A stretch of 21,886 nucleotides of DNA. Source: Bacillota bacterium (GTDB lineage Bacteria > Bacillota > Clostridia > Christensenellales > CAG-138). This document shows positions 6,132 to 13,619 of the stretch, piece after piece. The translations under genes were made by a program, and so were the position numbers. The stretch's first letter is position 1; each line of letters starts with the position of its first letter. The notes beneath the pieces are model-generated. The model had not been told where the DNA came from. It searched no databases and saw only the letters and a program-made list of their open reading frames with translations. Location of the stretch: the NCBI GenBank assembly GCA_023409435.1, contig JAEYHP010000066.1, positions 1 through 21,886 of the forward strand, in the 5' to 3' direction.

Positions 6132-7145
6132 TCAGTGGCCATTACTTTCTCCCCAGAGCGAGAGCGCGACCTCGCGCACCCGATCGGTATCCGCCACATA
6201 GTAGCTGCGGCGGTCTATTGTCTTGCACCGGCCGGGCAGCGTTACAAATTCCACCTCGTCCAGATTAAGGTCTCTCAATACGTCCGCAAGCGTAAGCATT
6301 TGGCCTATTCCGATGTTGGTATGCACATAGGAATTGAGCGCCGTCCACAGCCGGGGTACGGCCTGTATCGGGTTCATGGATTTGACGCGGGAAGCGAATG
6401 CGCGGATAAACGCCTGCTGCCGTTTCACGCGCGCGATATCGCTGCCGCCGGTGATGCCGTGGCGCATGCGCACGAAGCTCTGCGCCTTCTCGCCCTGCAG
6501 CAGCACGGTATCGCCCTTTTCTCCAAAGCCTGGCATATCGCAGGGGAGCGTTACGGGAACGCCGTTTACGGCGTCCGCAAATTTCGCGATGCCGTCCATA
6601 TCGATGCTCGCGTAATAATGCAGGCGGAAATCCCCCTGGAGGCCGTCGAAGAGCAGCTTTTCAAGCGAATAAATCAAATTTTCGTGCCCGTATTCTTCCG
6701 GCCCGCCGCCGAAATTGAACGCGGAATTGATTTTGTTGTACTGTGTGCTTTGAACCCTCCCATGGTCGTCCAGGCGGCGGATAAACGCGCGCGTATCGCG
6801 CGGGATGCTCAATATCGTGCAGGAGGGGACGTCGAGGTCTATTACCAATATCGCGATGGTATCGCTGCGATAGCCGCGGCCCCTCTGTTCGCGCTCCTCG
6901 TTGCTGTCTATGCCCATCAATACGATGTTGATCGTGTCCTCGCCCAAAAGCCGCATGGAATTTGCGGACTGCGCGGCGGCATCCACCGTTTCCGGCTCTA
7001 ACTCCGCCGTTTGCGGAGCAGGCGTTTGGAATGTTACGTGTGGGTTGCGCAGCTGTTGAAGCATGCCCGCTCCTGAAAAAAGCACGAGGGCAAGGCAAAG
7101 GAAAACAATAAAATAGCGGCTCGGCCGCCGGTCGTTCCATTTCAT
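6132..7145 (-). CDS. LytR-CpsA-Psr (LCP) family cell-wall glycopolymer ligase
   Basis: A 337-residue type II membrane protein: a short basic N-terminus, one transmembrane helix at about residues 11-29, a linker rich in Pro, Ala and Glu to about 65, then the extracellular LCP domain. LCP proteins transfer teichoic acid, capsule or other glycopolymers from polyprenyl-phosphate lipid carriers to peptidoglycan. Conserved parts are NIVLMGIDSNE (73-83), the Arg/Asp-containing RSDTIAILVIDL (93-104), LSIPRDTRAFI (112-122), KINSAFNFGG (138-147) and the later GGSDIARVKRQQAFIRAF. The arginines of these motifs bind the pyrophosphate of the lipid carrier in studied members. The start at 7145 has GGAGGTG eight bases upstream; an in-frame start 12 codons earlier lacks this. 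The gene stands alone with its own terminators and no polysaccharide cluster around it. Confidence 0.93.
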   Translation of the reverse strand: MKWNDRRPSRYFIVFLCLALVLFSGAGMLQQLRNPHVTFQTPAPQTAELEPETVDAAAQSANSMRLLGEDTINIVLMGIDSNEEREQRGRGYRSDTIAILVIDLDVPSCTILSIPRDTRAFIRRLDDHGRVQSTQYNKINSAFNFGGGPEEYGHENLIYSLEKLLFDGLQGDFRLHYYASIDMDGIAKFADAVNGVPVTLPCDMPGFGEKGDTVLLQGEKAQSFVRMRHGITGGSDIARVKRQQAFIRAFASRVKSMNPIQAVPRLWTALNSYVHTNIGIGQMLTLADVLRDLNLDEVEFVTLPGRCKTIDRRSYYVADTDRVREVALSLWGESNGH

Positions 7146-7516
7146 GCAATCGGCACCTCCGGGAATATTGTTGGGCCTCAAAAATCGTCCGGCCCGAAAC
7201 AGGATTAGTTTGTGTTCATTGCATGAAAAACATGTTCCGCATACCCGGACCTATACATGAATACACATAAAAAAAATGGTTTCATAAGCACCGTATGCCA
7301 ATACACACGGTATGGACTGCGCTTTTATAAAGCGCCCCGTGCGCGGTCCGCCATGTGCCGGACGTGGGCGAGCACACGCATTCTTTTTAATTGATTTTGA
7401 TGGAAAAGAATGCGGCTACGAGGCGGTCCGGCGTTCCTGCGGCGGCAAAAACGCATGGTTGCCGTTTGTGCATTGGCTGTACAGGCGCTTAAGCGGAAAG
7501 GCGTAGGGGATTGCAT
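7146..7516. other. Divergent intergenic region with a perfect hairpin
   Basis: This 371-base gap separates the LCP gene (minus) and the SSB-like gene (plus), so it must hold promoters for both, but I find none with a convincing -35/-10 pair. It contains a perfect hairpin GCGCTTT-TAT-AAAGCGC at 7319-7335, an AT-rich stretch with an A-run at about 7267-7276, and repeated CATG words near 7222-7259. A 64-codon open frame on the plus strand (7312-7506) has no ribosome binding site and I do not accept it as a gene. The last part (7400-7510) could be leader RNA for the SSB-like gene. Confidence 0.4.
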
Positions 7517-8137
7517 ATGGAAGCAAACCGGGAAAACAACCGCGTGATCATTTCGGGCTTCGTGCAGGAAGAACCCTGCTTCAGTCACTGCCTGTACGGG
7601 GAGGCGTTCTATACGTTCCCGCTGGTGGTGCCTCGCCTTTCAGGTACGGAGGACGTGCTTCCGGTGACGGCGGGGGAACGCCTGCTGCATATGCTGCCCG
7701 AGGCCGGGCAGCCGCTTCAGGTGACGGGGCAGCTGCGCTCCTACAACATGCAGTGCGAGGGCAGCAACCGCCTTGTGCTTACGGTTTTTGCGCGAAGCGT
7801 GCTGGAAAAACCGGAGGAGGCGCCGTTTGTCAATGAAATATGCCTTACCGGGTTTATCTGCAAGCCGCCCGTATACCGCACCACGCCGTTTTCACGCGAG
7901 ATCGCAGATATTCTTTTAGCTGTCAACCGCCCGTACCACAAATCGGATTATCTTCCTGTTATCGCATGGGGGAGAAACGCGCGGTACGTGAGCGCCTTGA
8001 ACGTGGGCGACAGGCTCTGCGTAACTGGCCGCGTGCAAAGCCGCGCCTACCAAAAGGCCATGCCCGACGGCTCCATGGTTACGCGCATCACATACGAAGT
8101 GAGCGCGGCCACGGTAGAATGCGAGAAAGAGCAGTAG
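7517..8137 (+). CDS. Tandem OB-fold single-stranded-DNA-binding-like protein
   Basis: The 206-residue protein consists of two similar beta-rich halves. Residues 104-202 resemble the single-stranded DNA-binding protein OB-fold: NEICLTGFICKPPVYR, FSREIADILLAVNRP, then YLPVIAWGRNARYVSALNVGDRLCVTGRVQ with the late RITYEV strand. Residues 7-96 look like a second, more divergent OB-fold with matching elements (NRVIISGFVQEE, LQVTGQLRSYN). It lacks the acidic C-terminal tail (DDDIPF-like) by which classical SSB recruits partners, so it is probably an accessory ssDNA-binding protein rather than the replicative SSB. The ATG at 7517 has AGGGGA six bases upstream. It is transcribed alone, convergent to the MFS gene, and ends at a shared terminator. 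Family call fairly sure; cellular role inferred. Confidence 0.8.
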   Translation: MEANRENNRVIISGFVQEEPCFSHCLYGEAFYTFPLVVPRLSGTEDVLPVTAGERLLHMLPEAGQPLQVTGQLRSYNMQCEGSNRLVLTVFARSVLEKPEEAPFVNEICLTGFICKPPVYRTTPFSREIADILLAVNRPYHKSDYLPVIAWGRNARYVSALNVGDRLCVTGRVQSRAYQKAMPDGSMVTRITYEVSAATVECEKEQ

Positions 8138-8155
8138 CATAGACTTTTAGCGACT

Positions 8156-8186
8156 AAAAAAGCAAGCGATTATCGCTTGCTTTTTT
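8156..8186. terminator. Bidirectional terminator between convergent genes
   Basis: A 14-bp perfect stem with a TTA loop: the A6-flanked GCAAGCGA (8156-8169) pairs with TCGCTTGC followed by T6 (8173-8186). It serves the SSB-like gene on the plus strand and the MFS gene on the minus strand. Confidence 0.92.
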
Positions 8187-8191
8187 GCCGT

Positions 8192-9448
8192 CTATTCGTT
8201 TGCGGGCGCTTCCAGGCTGGGCTTTGGCATGCTTTCCCTGTCCGAGCGTTTGAGCAACACCATGCCGAGTGCGCCAAGGAGCATAACGGCGGCCACAACC
8301 AGCCAGACATAAGGGAAGCCGACCATTACGAGCACCGCGCCCATTACGCCGGGGCCTATGGCGGACCCGAGGTCGTGCACCAGGAACATGACGGAATTTA
8401 CCCTGCCGATGTACATCTGCGGCGTGCGATTTGCCACATAGGCGTTCCTGTTGATGGAGATCAATATTTCGCCCACCGTCAGCAGTATAACGCTCAGCAG
8501 GAAATGGAGAAACGTCTGGGCCGCCGTAAACGCCAGAAAGGACGCGAAGTAGAAAAAACCTCCCATATACACGGTCTTGAGTGGATGCATCTTTTGCGTT
8601 ACGGCGGTCAACGTCGGGGTCAATACGATGCAGGTGACGGCGTTGGCGCTTACCAGTGCGCTAAAGTGCCTTGCGCCGTCAGTCGCATAAATGTCCACCA
8701 TCTGCAGCGGCAGCAGGTAATTCCACTGCACGTAGCAGAAATTGTACACCAGAAACCCCAGCGAAAACAGGATCAGCACAGGATTGCGGTACAGAAAAGA
8801 AAATACGGATTTTCCTTCCGCGGCAGACTCTAATCCCGCATCCCCGCATTGCGGCATGTGCGCGGGACGCGTAGAAGGGCGTACCCACAGCAATATGAGC
8901 GCCACGGAGAGCAACGTGGTCAGGCCGTCCAGAAAGAACAGCAGGTTCAGGTTTTTGTAAAACAACAGCCCGCTCACGATCGGTCCAACGGCAAACCCGA
9001 GATTGACGCCGAGATACGTCAGTGAAAACGCGCTTTTGAGCTTTTCCTTGGGCGTCACGTCGGTCACGATGCAGTTGAATGCGGGAAAGGCGATCGCATA
9101 CAGGTTGGAGGCCACCACAAGCAGCACGGCCACAAGCATGGTCGTCTTCAAGAACCCGCATACCAGGTAAACCAGCGCGCCAAGGCTGTTGAAGATAACG
9201 ATCATCTTTTTGCCGCCGATTTTATCCGCCAGCCGGCCGCCCAGCATAATAAAGGGCGCCTGCGTAAGCATGGATATGGTGGAGAAAATACCTGCCTCCG
9301 CTTTTGAAAGGCCAATCTTTTCTACCAGAATCAATGTCATCAACGGCATGATAAAGCTTCCCATGCGGTTGATGACGCAGGAAAGGAACAGGGCATACAT
9401 ATCCCTGGGCAGGCCTTTATAGACCGTAAGGTGTTGTTTGATATTCAA
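8192..9448 (-). CDS. Major facilitator superfamily transporter
   Basis: A 418-residue membrane protein with about 12 hydrophobic segments and a hydrophilic loop after the sixth (about residues 190-215), the usual MFS layout. The cytoplasmic loop between helices 2 and 3 carries motif A, GGRLADKIGGKK, at about 70-81. The subfamily looks like a multidrug or metabolite efflux pump of the DHA type, but the substrate cannot be told. The start is TTG at 9448, with GGAG nine bases or so upstream; the next Met is 16 codons inside, and the intervening LPRDMYALF segment looks like the conserved N-terminus of relatives, so the TTG is preferred. The gene is 127 bp downstream of hom on the same strand, beyond a probable terminator, so it may have its own promoter, which I could not identify. 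Confidence 0.9.
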   Translation of the reverse strand: MNIKQHLTVYKGLPRDMYALFLSCVINRMGSFIMPLMTLILVEKIGLSKAEAGIFSTISMLTQAPFIMLGGRLADKIGGKKMIVIFNSLGALVYLVCGFLKTTMLVAVLLVVASNLYAIAFPAFNCIVTDVTPKEKLKSAFSLTYLGVNLGFAVGPIVSGLLFYKNLNLLFFLDGLTTLLSVALILLWVRPSTRPAHMPQCGDAGLESAAEGKSVFSFLYRNPVLILFSLGFLVYNFCYVQWNYLLPLQMVDIYATDGARHFSALVSANAVTCIVLTPTLTAVTQKMHPLKTVYMGGFFYFASFLAFTAAQTFLHFLLSVILLTVGEILISINRNAYVANRTPQMYIGRVNSVMFLVHDLGSAIGPGVMGAVLVMVGFPYVWLVVAAVMLLGALGMVLLKRSDRESMPKPSLEAPANE

Positions 9449-9500
9449 GCGCTGTTACGCTCCATCTTTAAAATTTGCACTGAGGTTTGCCGCCGGGCAG

Positions 9501-9547
9501 AAAAAAGCTGCCCTTGCGACTTCGGCATTACCGTCGCCCCGGACAGC
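9501..9547 (-). terminator. Probable terminator of hom, with a competing hairpin
   Basis: Read on the minus strand, GCTGTCC (9547-9541) can pair with GGGCAGC (9513-9507) through one G-U, and six T residues follow (9506-9501). The loop holds a GCGAC/GTCGC helix. The GGGCAGC arm can instead pair with CTGCCC at 9500-9495, which would put the T-run in a loop and undo the terminator. Confidence 0.5.
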
Positions 9548-9575
9548 CTTCATTCATATATTTATGAAGAAGCGG

Positions 9576-10880
9576 CTATTCCTCTACGCGGATGATACTC
9601 TCCACGCATTGCGTCGTGTCCATGCCTTCTATTTCTTTGAGCGCGTCCTGCACGCCAAGCTCATGCGCCTTGTGGGTCACGAACGTGATCCAAGCGACAT
9701 TCCCGTCGCCGTCCTTTTGTGGTTCGGCAAGCTGCAGAACGGATTTAAGGGAAACGCCATGGTTGGCAAACGCGCCTGCGATGGCGCTGAGCACGCCGGG
9801 TTTATCCAGCACCCGGGTGCGGATGCAATATGTGCTTTCCCAATCTTTTACAAGGTGCGTATCCGCGTCCATATCCGGAATATTGCGGAAGGAGTTATAG
9901 CGGTGCCTGTTTTCGTGGTGGGAGGCGTATATCATGTCCCCCACGACGGCGGATGCGGTGGGCATCTGGCCCGCGCCGCGCCCGTACAGCATGACGTCCC
10001 CTACAGCGTTGCCGGTGATGAACACGGCGTTGAACGAGCCGCGGATGGCTGCAAGCGGGTGGGTCTTAGGGAGCATGGTGGGATGTACGCGTACTTCCAC
10101 GTTGTTGCCCGCCGCTTTTTTGCCTATGGCGAGAAGCTTAATCTCATAACCCAACTGGCGCGCCGTGTCAAAATCCGCCTTGGTCAGCTTGGTAATGCCC
10201 TCGCGGTGGATCGCGTCTATGGGCATATGCGTATGGAAGCACAGCGAGGAGAGTATGGAAAGCTTATAGGTCGCGTCGTAGCCTTCCACGTCCGCAGCGG
10301 GGTTTGCTTCGGCGTAACCCCTAGATTGCGCTTCCTTTAACACTTCGTCGAACTCGCGCCCCTGCTCGCTCATGCGGGTGAGGATAAAGTTCGTCGTGCC
10401 GTTGATAATGCCCATCACACCTGTGATGTTGTTGCCCTGGAGCGAATCGGTGATGGTGCGCAGCAGCGGAATGCCGCCGCCCACGGTCGCTTCTATATAG
10501 AGGCCCGCGCCGGTTTTGCGCGCGGCTTCCTCAAAGGCATACCAATGCTTGCTGATGACCTCTTTGTTGGAGGTGACCACGGTCTTTCCCGCGTTGAGCG
10601 CGCTCAATATGAATGTGCGCGCGGGTTCCACGCCGCCCATGCATTCCACCACAATAGAAATGGACGCGTCGCTCACGATATCGTCAAGCGAGGTGGTGAA
10701 CGTCTCCCGCGGGGCGAGGTTCAGGTTGGGCTCATGCGCGAAATCTTTGATGAGCACGCGCTTCACCTGAAAATCGATCTCCTCGCGGTGGACGATGTCC
10801 GCGTGATTTTCCTTTAAAAGCTTGTATACGCCCGAACCCACGACGCCAAAACCCAGTATCGCGACGTTGACCTGTTTCAT
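9576..10880 (-). CDS. hom: Homoserine dehydrogenase
   Basis: Reduces aspartate-4-semialdehyde to homoserine with NAD(P)H, the branch point to threonine and methionine. The 434-residue length fits the monofunctional enzyme with a C-terminal ACT domain. Seen in order: the Rossmann loop ILGFGVVGSGV (8-18), VVECMGG and TSNKEVIS of the nucleotide-binding domain, the catalytic domain with GGGIPLLRT, GIINGTTNFILTRM, then EAQSRGYAEANPAADVEGYDATYKLSILS, and an ACT domain at about 350-430 starting RTRVLDKPGVLSAIAGAFANHG, which in relatives gives feedback inhibition by threonine. The ATG at 10880 has AGAGGA four bases upstream. It lies 43 bp after coaX and is probably co-transcribed with it; no thrC or thrB follows, so the pathway genes are split in this genome. 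Confidence 0.97.
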   Translation of the reverse strand: MKQVNVAILGFGVVGSGVYKLLKENHADIVHREEIDFQVKRVLIKDFAHEPNLNLAPRETFTTSLDDIVSDASISIVVECMGGVEPARTFILSALNAGKTVVTSNKEVISKHWYAFEEAARKTGAGLYIEATVGGGIPLLRTITDSLQGNNITGVMGIINGTTNFILTRMSEQGREFDEVLKEAQSRGYAEANPAADVEGYDATYKLSILSSLCFHTHMPIDAIHREGITKLTKADFDTARQLGYEIKLLAIGKKAAGNNVEVRVHPTMLPKTHPLAAIRGSFNAVFITGNAVGDVMLYGRGAGQMPTASAVVGDMIYASHHENRHRYNSFRNIPDMDADTHLVKDWESTYCIRTRVLDKPGVLSAIAGAFANHGVSLKSVLQLAEPQKDGDGNVAWITFVTHKAHELGVQDALKEIEGMDTTQCVESIIRVEE

Positions 10881-10923
10881 ACTATCCTCTCCGTACTCTA
10901 AAACTTTCTATAAATCCGCTGGG

Positions 10924-11688
10924 TCAGCGGTTCATCTCATAAATCATGGCCAGGCCCTGCAAAGTCAGGGTGGGGTTCAACACATCGATGCAGTCCGTCT
11001 CGGCGGTAATGAGTTCCCCCATGCCGCCGGTGCCGATCACCTTCGCGTCCTGCCCAAGCTCCTGCCGCGCCTTTCTTACCAGGTATTCCACAAGGCCCAC
11101 ATAGCCGTAAAGAATTCCGGACTGCAGGCAGTGCTCCGTATTGGTGCCGATCACCTGCTTGGGCTTTATGAACTCCACCTTGGGGAGCATGGCCGTGCTT
11201 TCGATCAAGGCCGTGGTGCTCACCTTGAAGCCCGGGCAGATCATGCCGCCCAAAAACCGCTGCCCTGCCATGACATTGAACGTCGTCGCAGTGCCAAAAT
11301 CCACCGTGATGCAGCTGCCGCCGTAGAGCCTGTTGGCGGCCACCGAGTTGCAGATGCGGTCCGATCCGAGCTTCTGCGGCGAATCGTATTCGTAATATAG
11401 GTCCGTCCGGAGCCCTGCATGTACCTGCAACGGTATAACGCCGGGGAAGTAGATGTTGAACATATGGTCTATCGTATAGTTTAAGGAAGGGACGACGGAG
11501 GAAACGATGATGCCGTCCACAGCCTTTGTGCTTAATCCCAGGTGCGCAAAAAAAGAACTCATCTGCACGCCGTATTCGTCAGCGGTGCGCCTGCGGTCCA
11601 TCGCGACGCGCCAGGAATGCAGCAGCCTTAGGCCTTCGAACAGGGCGATTTTGATGTTGGTATTGCCGATATCAAGAGCAAGCAGCAT
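10924..11688 (-). CDS. coaX: Type III pantothenate kinase
   Basis: Phosphorylates pantothenate to 4'-phosphopantothenate, the first committed step of coenzyme A synthesis. The 254-residue protein has the ASKHA-fold signatures of CoaX: the phosphate-1 motif ALDIGNTNIKIALF (4-17), GSDRICNSVAA (108-118) with the catalytic-region Asp D110, TVDFGTATTFNVM (128-140), GGMICPG, and a late IGTGGMGE motif. The ribosome binding site before the ATG at 11688 is weak (GTGAGA), which is compatible with coupling to the transporter gene whose stop is only 9 bp upstream. The pairing with an ECF S component makes pantothenate the likely transported substrate. No other CoA genes are in the window. Confidence 0.96.
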   Translation of the reverse strand: MLLALDIGNTNIKIALFEGLRLLHSWRVAMDRRRTADEYGVQMSSFFAHLGLSTKAVDGIIVSSVVPSLNYTIDHMFNIYFPGVIPLQVHAGLRTDLYYEYDSPQKLGSDRICNSVAANRLYGGSCITVDFGTATTFNVMAGQRFLGGMICPGFKVSTTALIESTAMLPKVEFIKPKQVIGTNTEHCLQSGILYGYVGLVEYLVRKARQELGQDAKVIGTGGMGELITAETDCIDVLNPTLTLQGLAMIYEMNR

Positions 11689-11697
11689 GTTTAGGTC

Positions 11698-12282
11698 TCA
11701 CTTTGCAAGTTTGTTGAGCGCGAGAACGGCGGGCGTCGCAATAATGGCGGCGGCAATCGCCTCAGTGGTGCCCGCTATAATGCCCGCTCCGCCGATGATA
11801 CCAAGCACCGGTGTGGAGTCAAGCCCGGAAAGCGCATAAAATAGCAGCATCAGGCCCAAGTAAAACACCGTGTTGGTAAGCGATCCCGCAACTGCCGCGG
11901 GAACCACGCTGAGGGTATTCCGCTTGTTCCGGTTCACCAGGCGGTACATCAAATGCGTCGTCACCGGTACGAGCATGCGCGGCACGAAGCACATTAGCAC
12001 GGCAAACACCGGGTTTTGTGCAAGAAGCGCGCCTGCAAGCAGGCTGGGTGGGACCATGGAAAGCCCCAGTACGCTCATGAGGCTGGCTGCGCCAAAGAAA
12101 AACCCGAACAGCAAGCCGGCCCTAAGTCCCAATACCAGCGTACCCACAATGGTGGGGATACAGAGCACCGTCACATTGATAAACCCCAATGGAATAAGTC
12201 CCCAGGGGGTAAGGCCCAGGAAAAATATCAGGCCGATAAACAGCGCGTACATGACCAACTTTTTGGTTGAGGTATGTTTCAT
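11698..12282 (-). CDS. ECF transporter S component, probably for pantothenate
   Basis: A 194-residue integral membrane protein with about six hydrophobic segments, of the type that captures a vitamin for an energy-coupling factor transporter. Early motifs GLTPWGLIPLGFINVTVLCIP (23-43) and LGLRAGLLFGFFFGAASL (51-68) are typical of ECF S proteins, as is the late AAVAGSLTNTVFYLG. The gene is first in its unit and is followed by coaX at 9 bp, so pantothenate is the likely ligand (PanT-like); that assignment rests on context, not on ligand residues. The start at 12282 has a very strong GGAGGGG. The ATPases and T component are not here, so it must share a module encoded elsewhere (group II ECF). 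Confidence 0.87.
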   Translation of the reverse strand: MKHTSTKKLVMYALFIGLIFFLGLTPWGLIPLGFINVTVLCIPTIVGTLVLGLRAGLLFGFFFGAASLMSVLGLSMVPPSLLAGALLAQNPVFAVLMCFVPRMLVPVTTHLMYRLVNRNKRNTLSVVPAAVAGSLTNTVFYLGLMLLFYALSGLDSTPVLGIIGGAGIIAGTTEAIAAAIIATPAVLALNKLAK

Positions 12283-12315
12283 TGTTTTGCCCCTCCGTTC
12301 GGGATGCTTTGTGCT

Positions 12316-12344
12316 ATTATAACAGCTTTGTCAAAAAGGCACAA
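12316..12344 (-). promoter_or_regulatory. Promoter of the ECF-S / coaX / hom unit
   Basis: Read on the minus strand: TTGTGC (12344-12339), 17 bases, and a consensus TATAAT (12321-12316) with an extended -10 TG. It lies 33 bases before the ECF S start codon. The -35 is poor, but the extended -10 compensates. Confidence 0.7.
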
Positions 12345-12402
12345 TCAAACCCGCAATATTTTGCCCCAAGGCCCCGGCTGGCCAATTTTAACACATGCGT
12401 CA

Positions 12403-12431
12403 TTTACGCTTGTGCCGCTTCATGTTACAAT
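12403..12431 (+). promoter_or_regulatory. Promoter of the ruvCAB unit
   Basis: TTTACG (12403-12408), a 17-base spacer and TACAAT (12426-12431), with an extended -10 TG at 12423-12424. The ruvC start is 34 bases further on. Confidence 0.7.
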
Positions 12432-12465
12432 ACACTAGAACGAATATACGAATGAGGCGAAGGCA

Positions 12466-12963
12466 TTGGTGGTATTGGGCATCGACCCGGGATACGCCAT
12501 ATTGGGTTATGGCGTGGTGGAAACACGGGGGACGGCGCTTCGCGCCATCGACTACGGGGTGATCGAAACGCCCGCGGACATGCCCTTTCCCGAGCGGCTG
12601 GAGCGGCTGTATCTTGGAACGCGCCAGCTTGTTTCTAAATTCGGGCCGGATGAGGTCGCGTTTGAGGAACTGTTTTTCAGCCGCAATGTGACCACCGCCA
12701 TACAGGTGGGCGCGGGGCGCGGCGTGGCGATGCTCTCGGCCCAGCAGAGCGGGCTGCCGCTTTACGAATACACGCCCATGCAGATCAAACTTGCGGTGAC
12801 GGGCAACGGCCATGCGGACAAAAAGCAGGTGCAGCACATGGTGCGCGCGCTGCTTTCGCTCAAAGCGGTTCCCAAGCCGGACGACGCGGCGGACGCGCTT
12901 GCGGTGGCCATATGCCACGCGAATACCATGGGGCCCGCGGCGGCGGAATTCCGCATCAAATAA
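12466..12963 (+). CDS. ruvC: Holliday junction resolvase RuvC
   Basis: A dimeric endonuclease that cuts Holliday junctions moved by RuvAB during recombination and repair. The 165 residues show the RNase H-like fold signatures: GIDPG with catalytic D7 (same number as E. coli), the FEELFFSRNVTTAIQVG segment with the catalytic Glu, and KPDDAADALAVAICH near the end with the last catalytic aspartates. The start is not ATG: TTG at 12466 has GAGG eight bases upstream, and GTG at 12469 is the alternative. It is the first gene after the promoter; ruvA follows at 19 bp. Nothing unusual otherwise. Confidence 0.96.
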   Translation: MVVLGIDPGYAILGYGVVETRGTALRAIDYGVIETPADMPFPERLERLYLGTRQLVSKFGPDEVAFEELFFSRNVTTAIQVGAGRGVAMLSAQQSGLPLYEYTPMQIKLAVTGNGHADKKQVQHMVRALLSLKAVPKPDDAADALAVAICHANTMGPAAAEFRIK

Positions 12964-12982
12964 ACGCGCAGCAGGAGGAAGC

Positions 12983-13573
12983 ATGTACGCACATATCCGG
13001 GGCGAGGTCGTGGAGCTTGCGGCGGACCGCGCTGTCATAGAAGCGGCGGGCGTGGGGTACGAGCTGTTTTGCAGCGCAAAGACATTAAGCGGCCTGAAGC
13101 AAGGCGAAAAGGCCAAGCTCGTGACCCATTTGCATCTGGCGGAGGACGTCATGGCGCTTTACGGCTTTCATGATGAACCCGAGCGCGCGATGTTCCGGCG
13201 GCTCTTAGGCGTAACGCGGGTGGGGCCCAAGCTGGCGCTTTCCATATTATCCGTACTAACGCCCGCGGACGTCGCGGCGGCAATCGTGACTGATAACGCG
13301 GCGGCGTTTGCCCGCGTGCCGGGCATGGGCAAAAAGACGGCGCAGCGCGTGCTGCTGGAATTAAAGGAAAAGGTCGGCGTGGAGGAAATGACGGGCGCGG
13401 GCCTGCCCGAGGGTGCAGTACAGGCTTCCGATATCCGAGCCGAGGCCGTGGCTGCTTTGATGGGCCTGGGGTACGACGGCGCATCCGCTTCCCGCGCGGT
13501 GGCGGCGGTACCTGAAACGGAAAGCATAGAAGAAATGATTACGCAGGCATTAAGAAAGCTTGCGAAAAGTTAA
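12983..13573 (+). CDS. ruvA: Holliday junction branch-migration subunit RuvA
   Basis: Binds four-way junctions as a tetramer and positions RuvB rings. The 196 residues contain the N-terminal OB-fold (MYAHIRGEVVELAADRAVIE, VGYELFCS, EDVMALYGFHDEPER), two helix-hairpin-helix repeats (LLGVTRVGPKLALSILSVL at about 70-88 and FARVPGMGKKTAQRVLLELKEKV at about 109-131), a variable acidic linker, and the C-terminal domain that touches RuvB (AVAALMGLGYDGASASRAVAAV). The ATG at 12983 has AGGAGG four bases upstream. It sits between ruvC (19 bp) and ruvB (46 bp). Confidence 0.97.
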   Translation: MYAHIRGEVVELAADRAVIEAAGVGYELFCSAKTLSGLKQGEKAKLVTHLHLAEDVMALYGFHDEPERAMFRRLLGVTRVGPKLALSILSVLTPADVAAAIVTDNAAAFARVPGMGKKTAQRVLLELKEKVGVEEMTGAGLPEGAVQASDIRAEAVAALMGLGYDGASASRAVAAVPETESIEEMITQALRKLAKS

Positions 13574-13619
13574 AAAATACCGAAATAGAGAATGTGCGGC
13601 ATAGCCGCCGGAGGGAATA

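Noticed and set aside
6129..7001. Long plus-strand open frame opposite the LCP gene, and similar long frames opposite hom and proS
   Set aside because: These are antisense shadows of well-supported genes, with His/Arg-rich composition, no ribosome binding sites and no family signatures.
7312..7506. 64-codon open frame on the plus strand before the SSB-like gene
   Set aside because: No ribosome binding site, no recognisable motif, Arg/Gly/Cys composition typical of a chance frame in GC-rich DNA, and it contains the 7319-7335 hairpin.
12316..12334. Consensus TTGACA next to TATAAT on the minus strand
   Set aside because: Only 7 bases separate them, far too close for a -35/-10 pair; TTGTGC at 17 bases is used instead.
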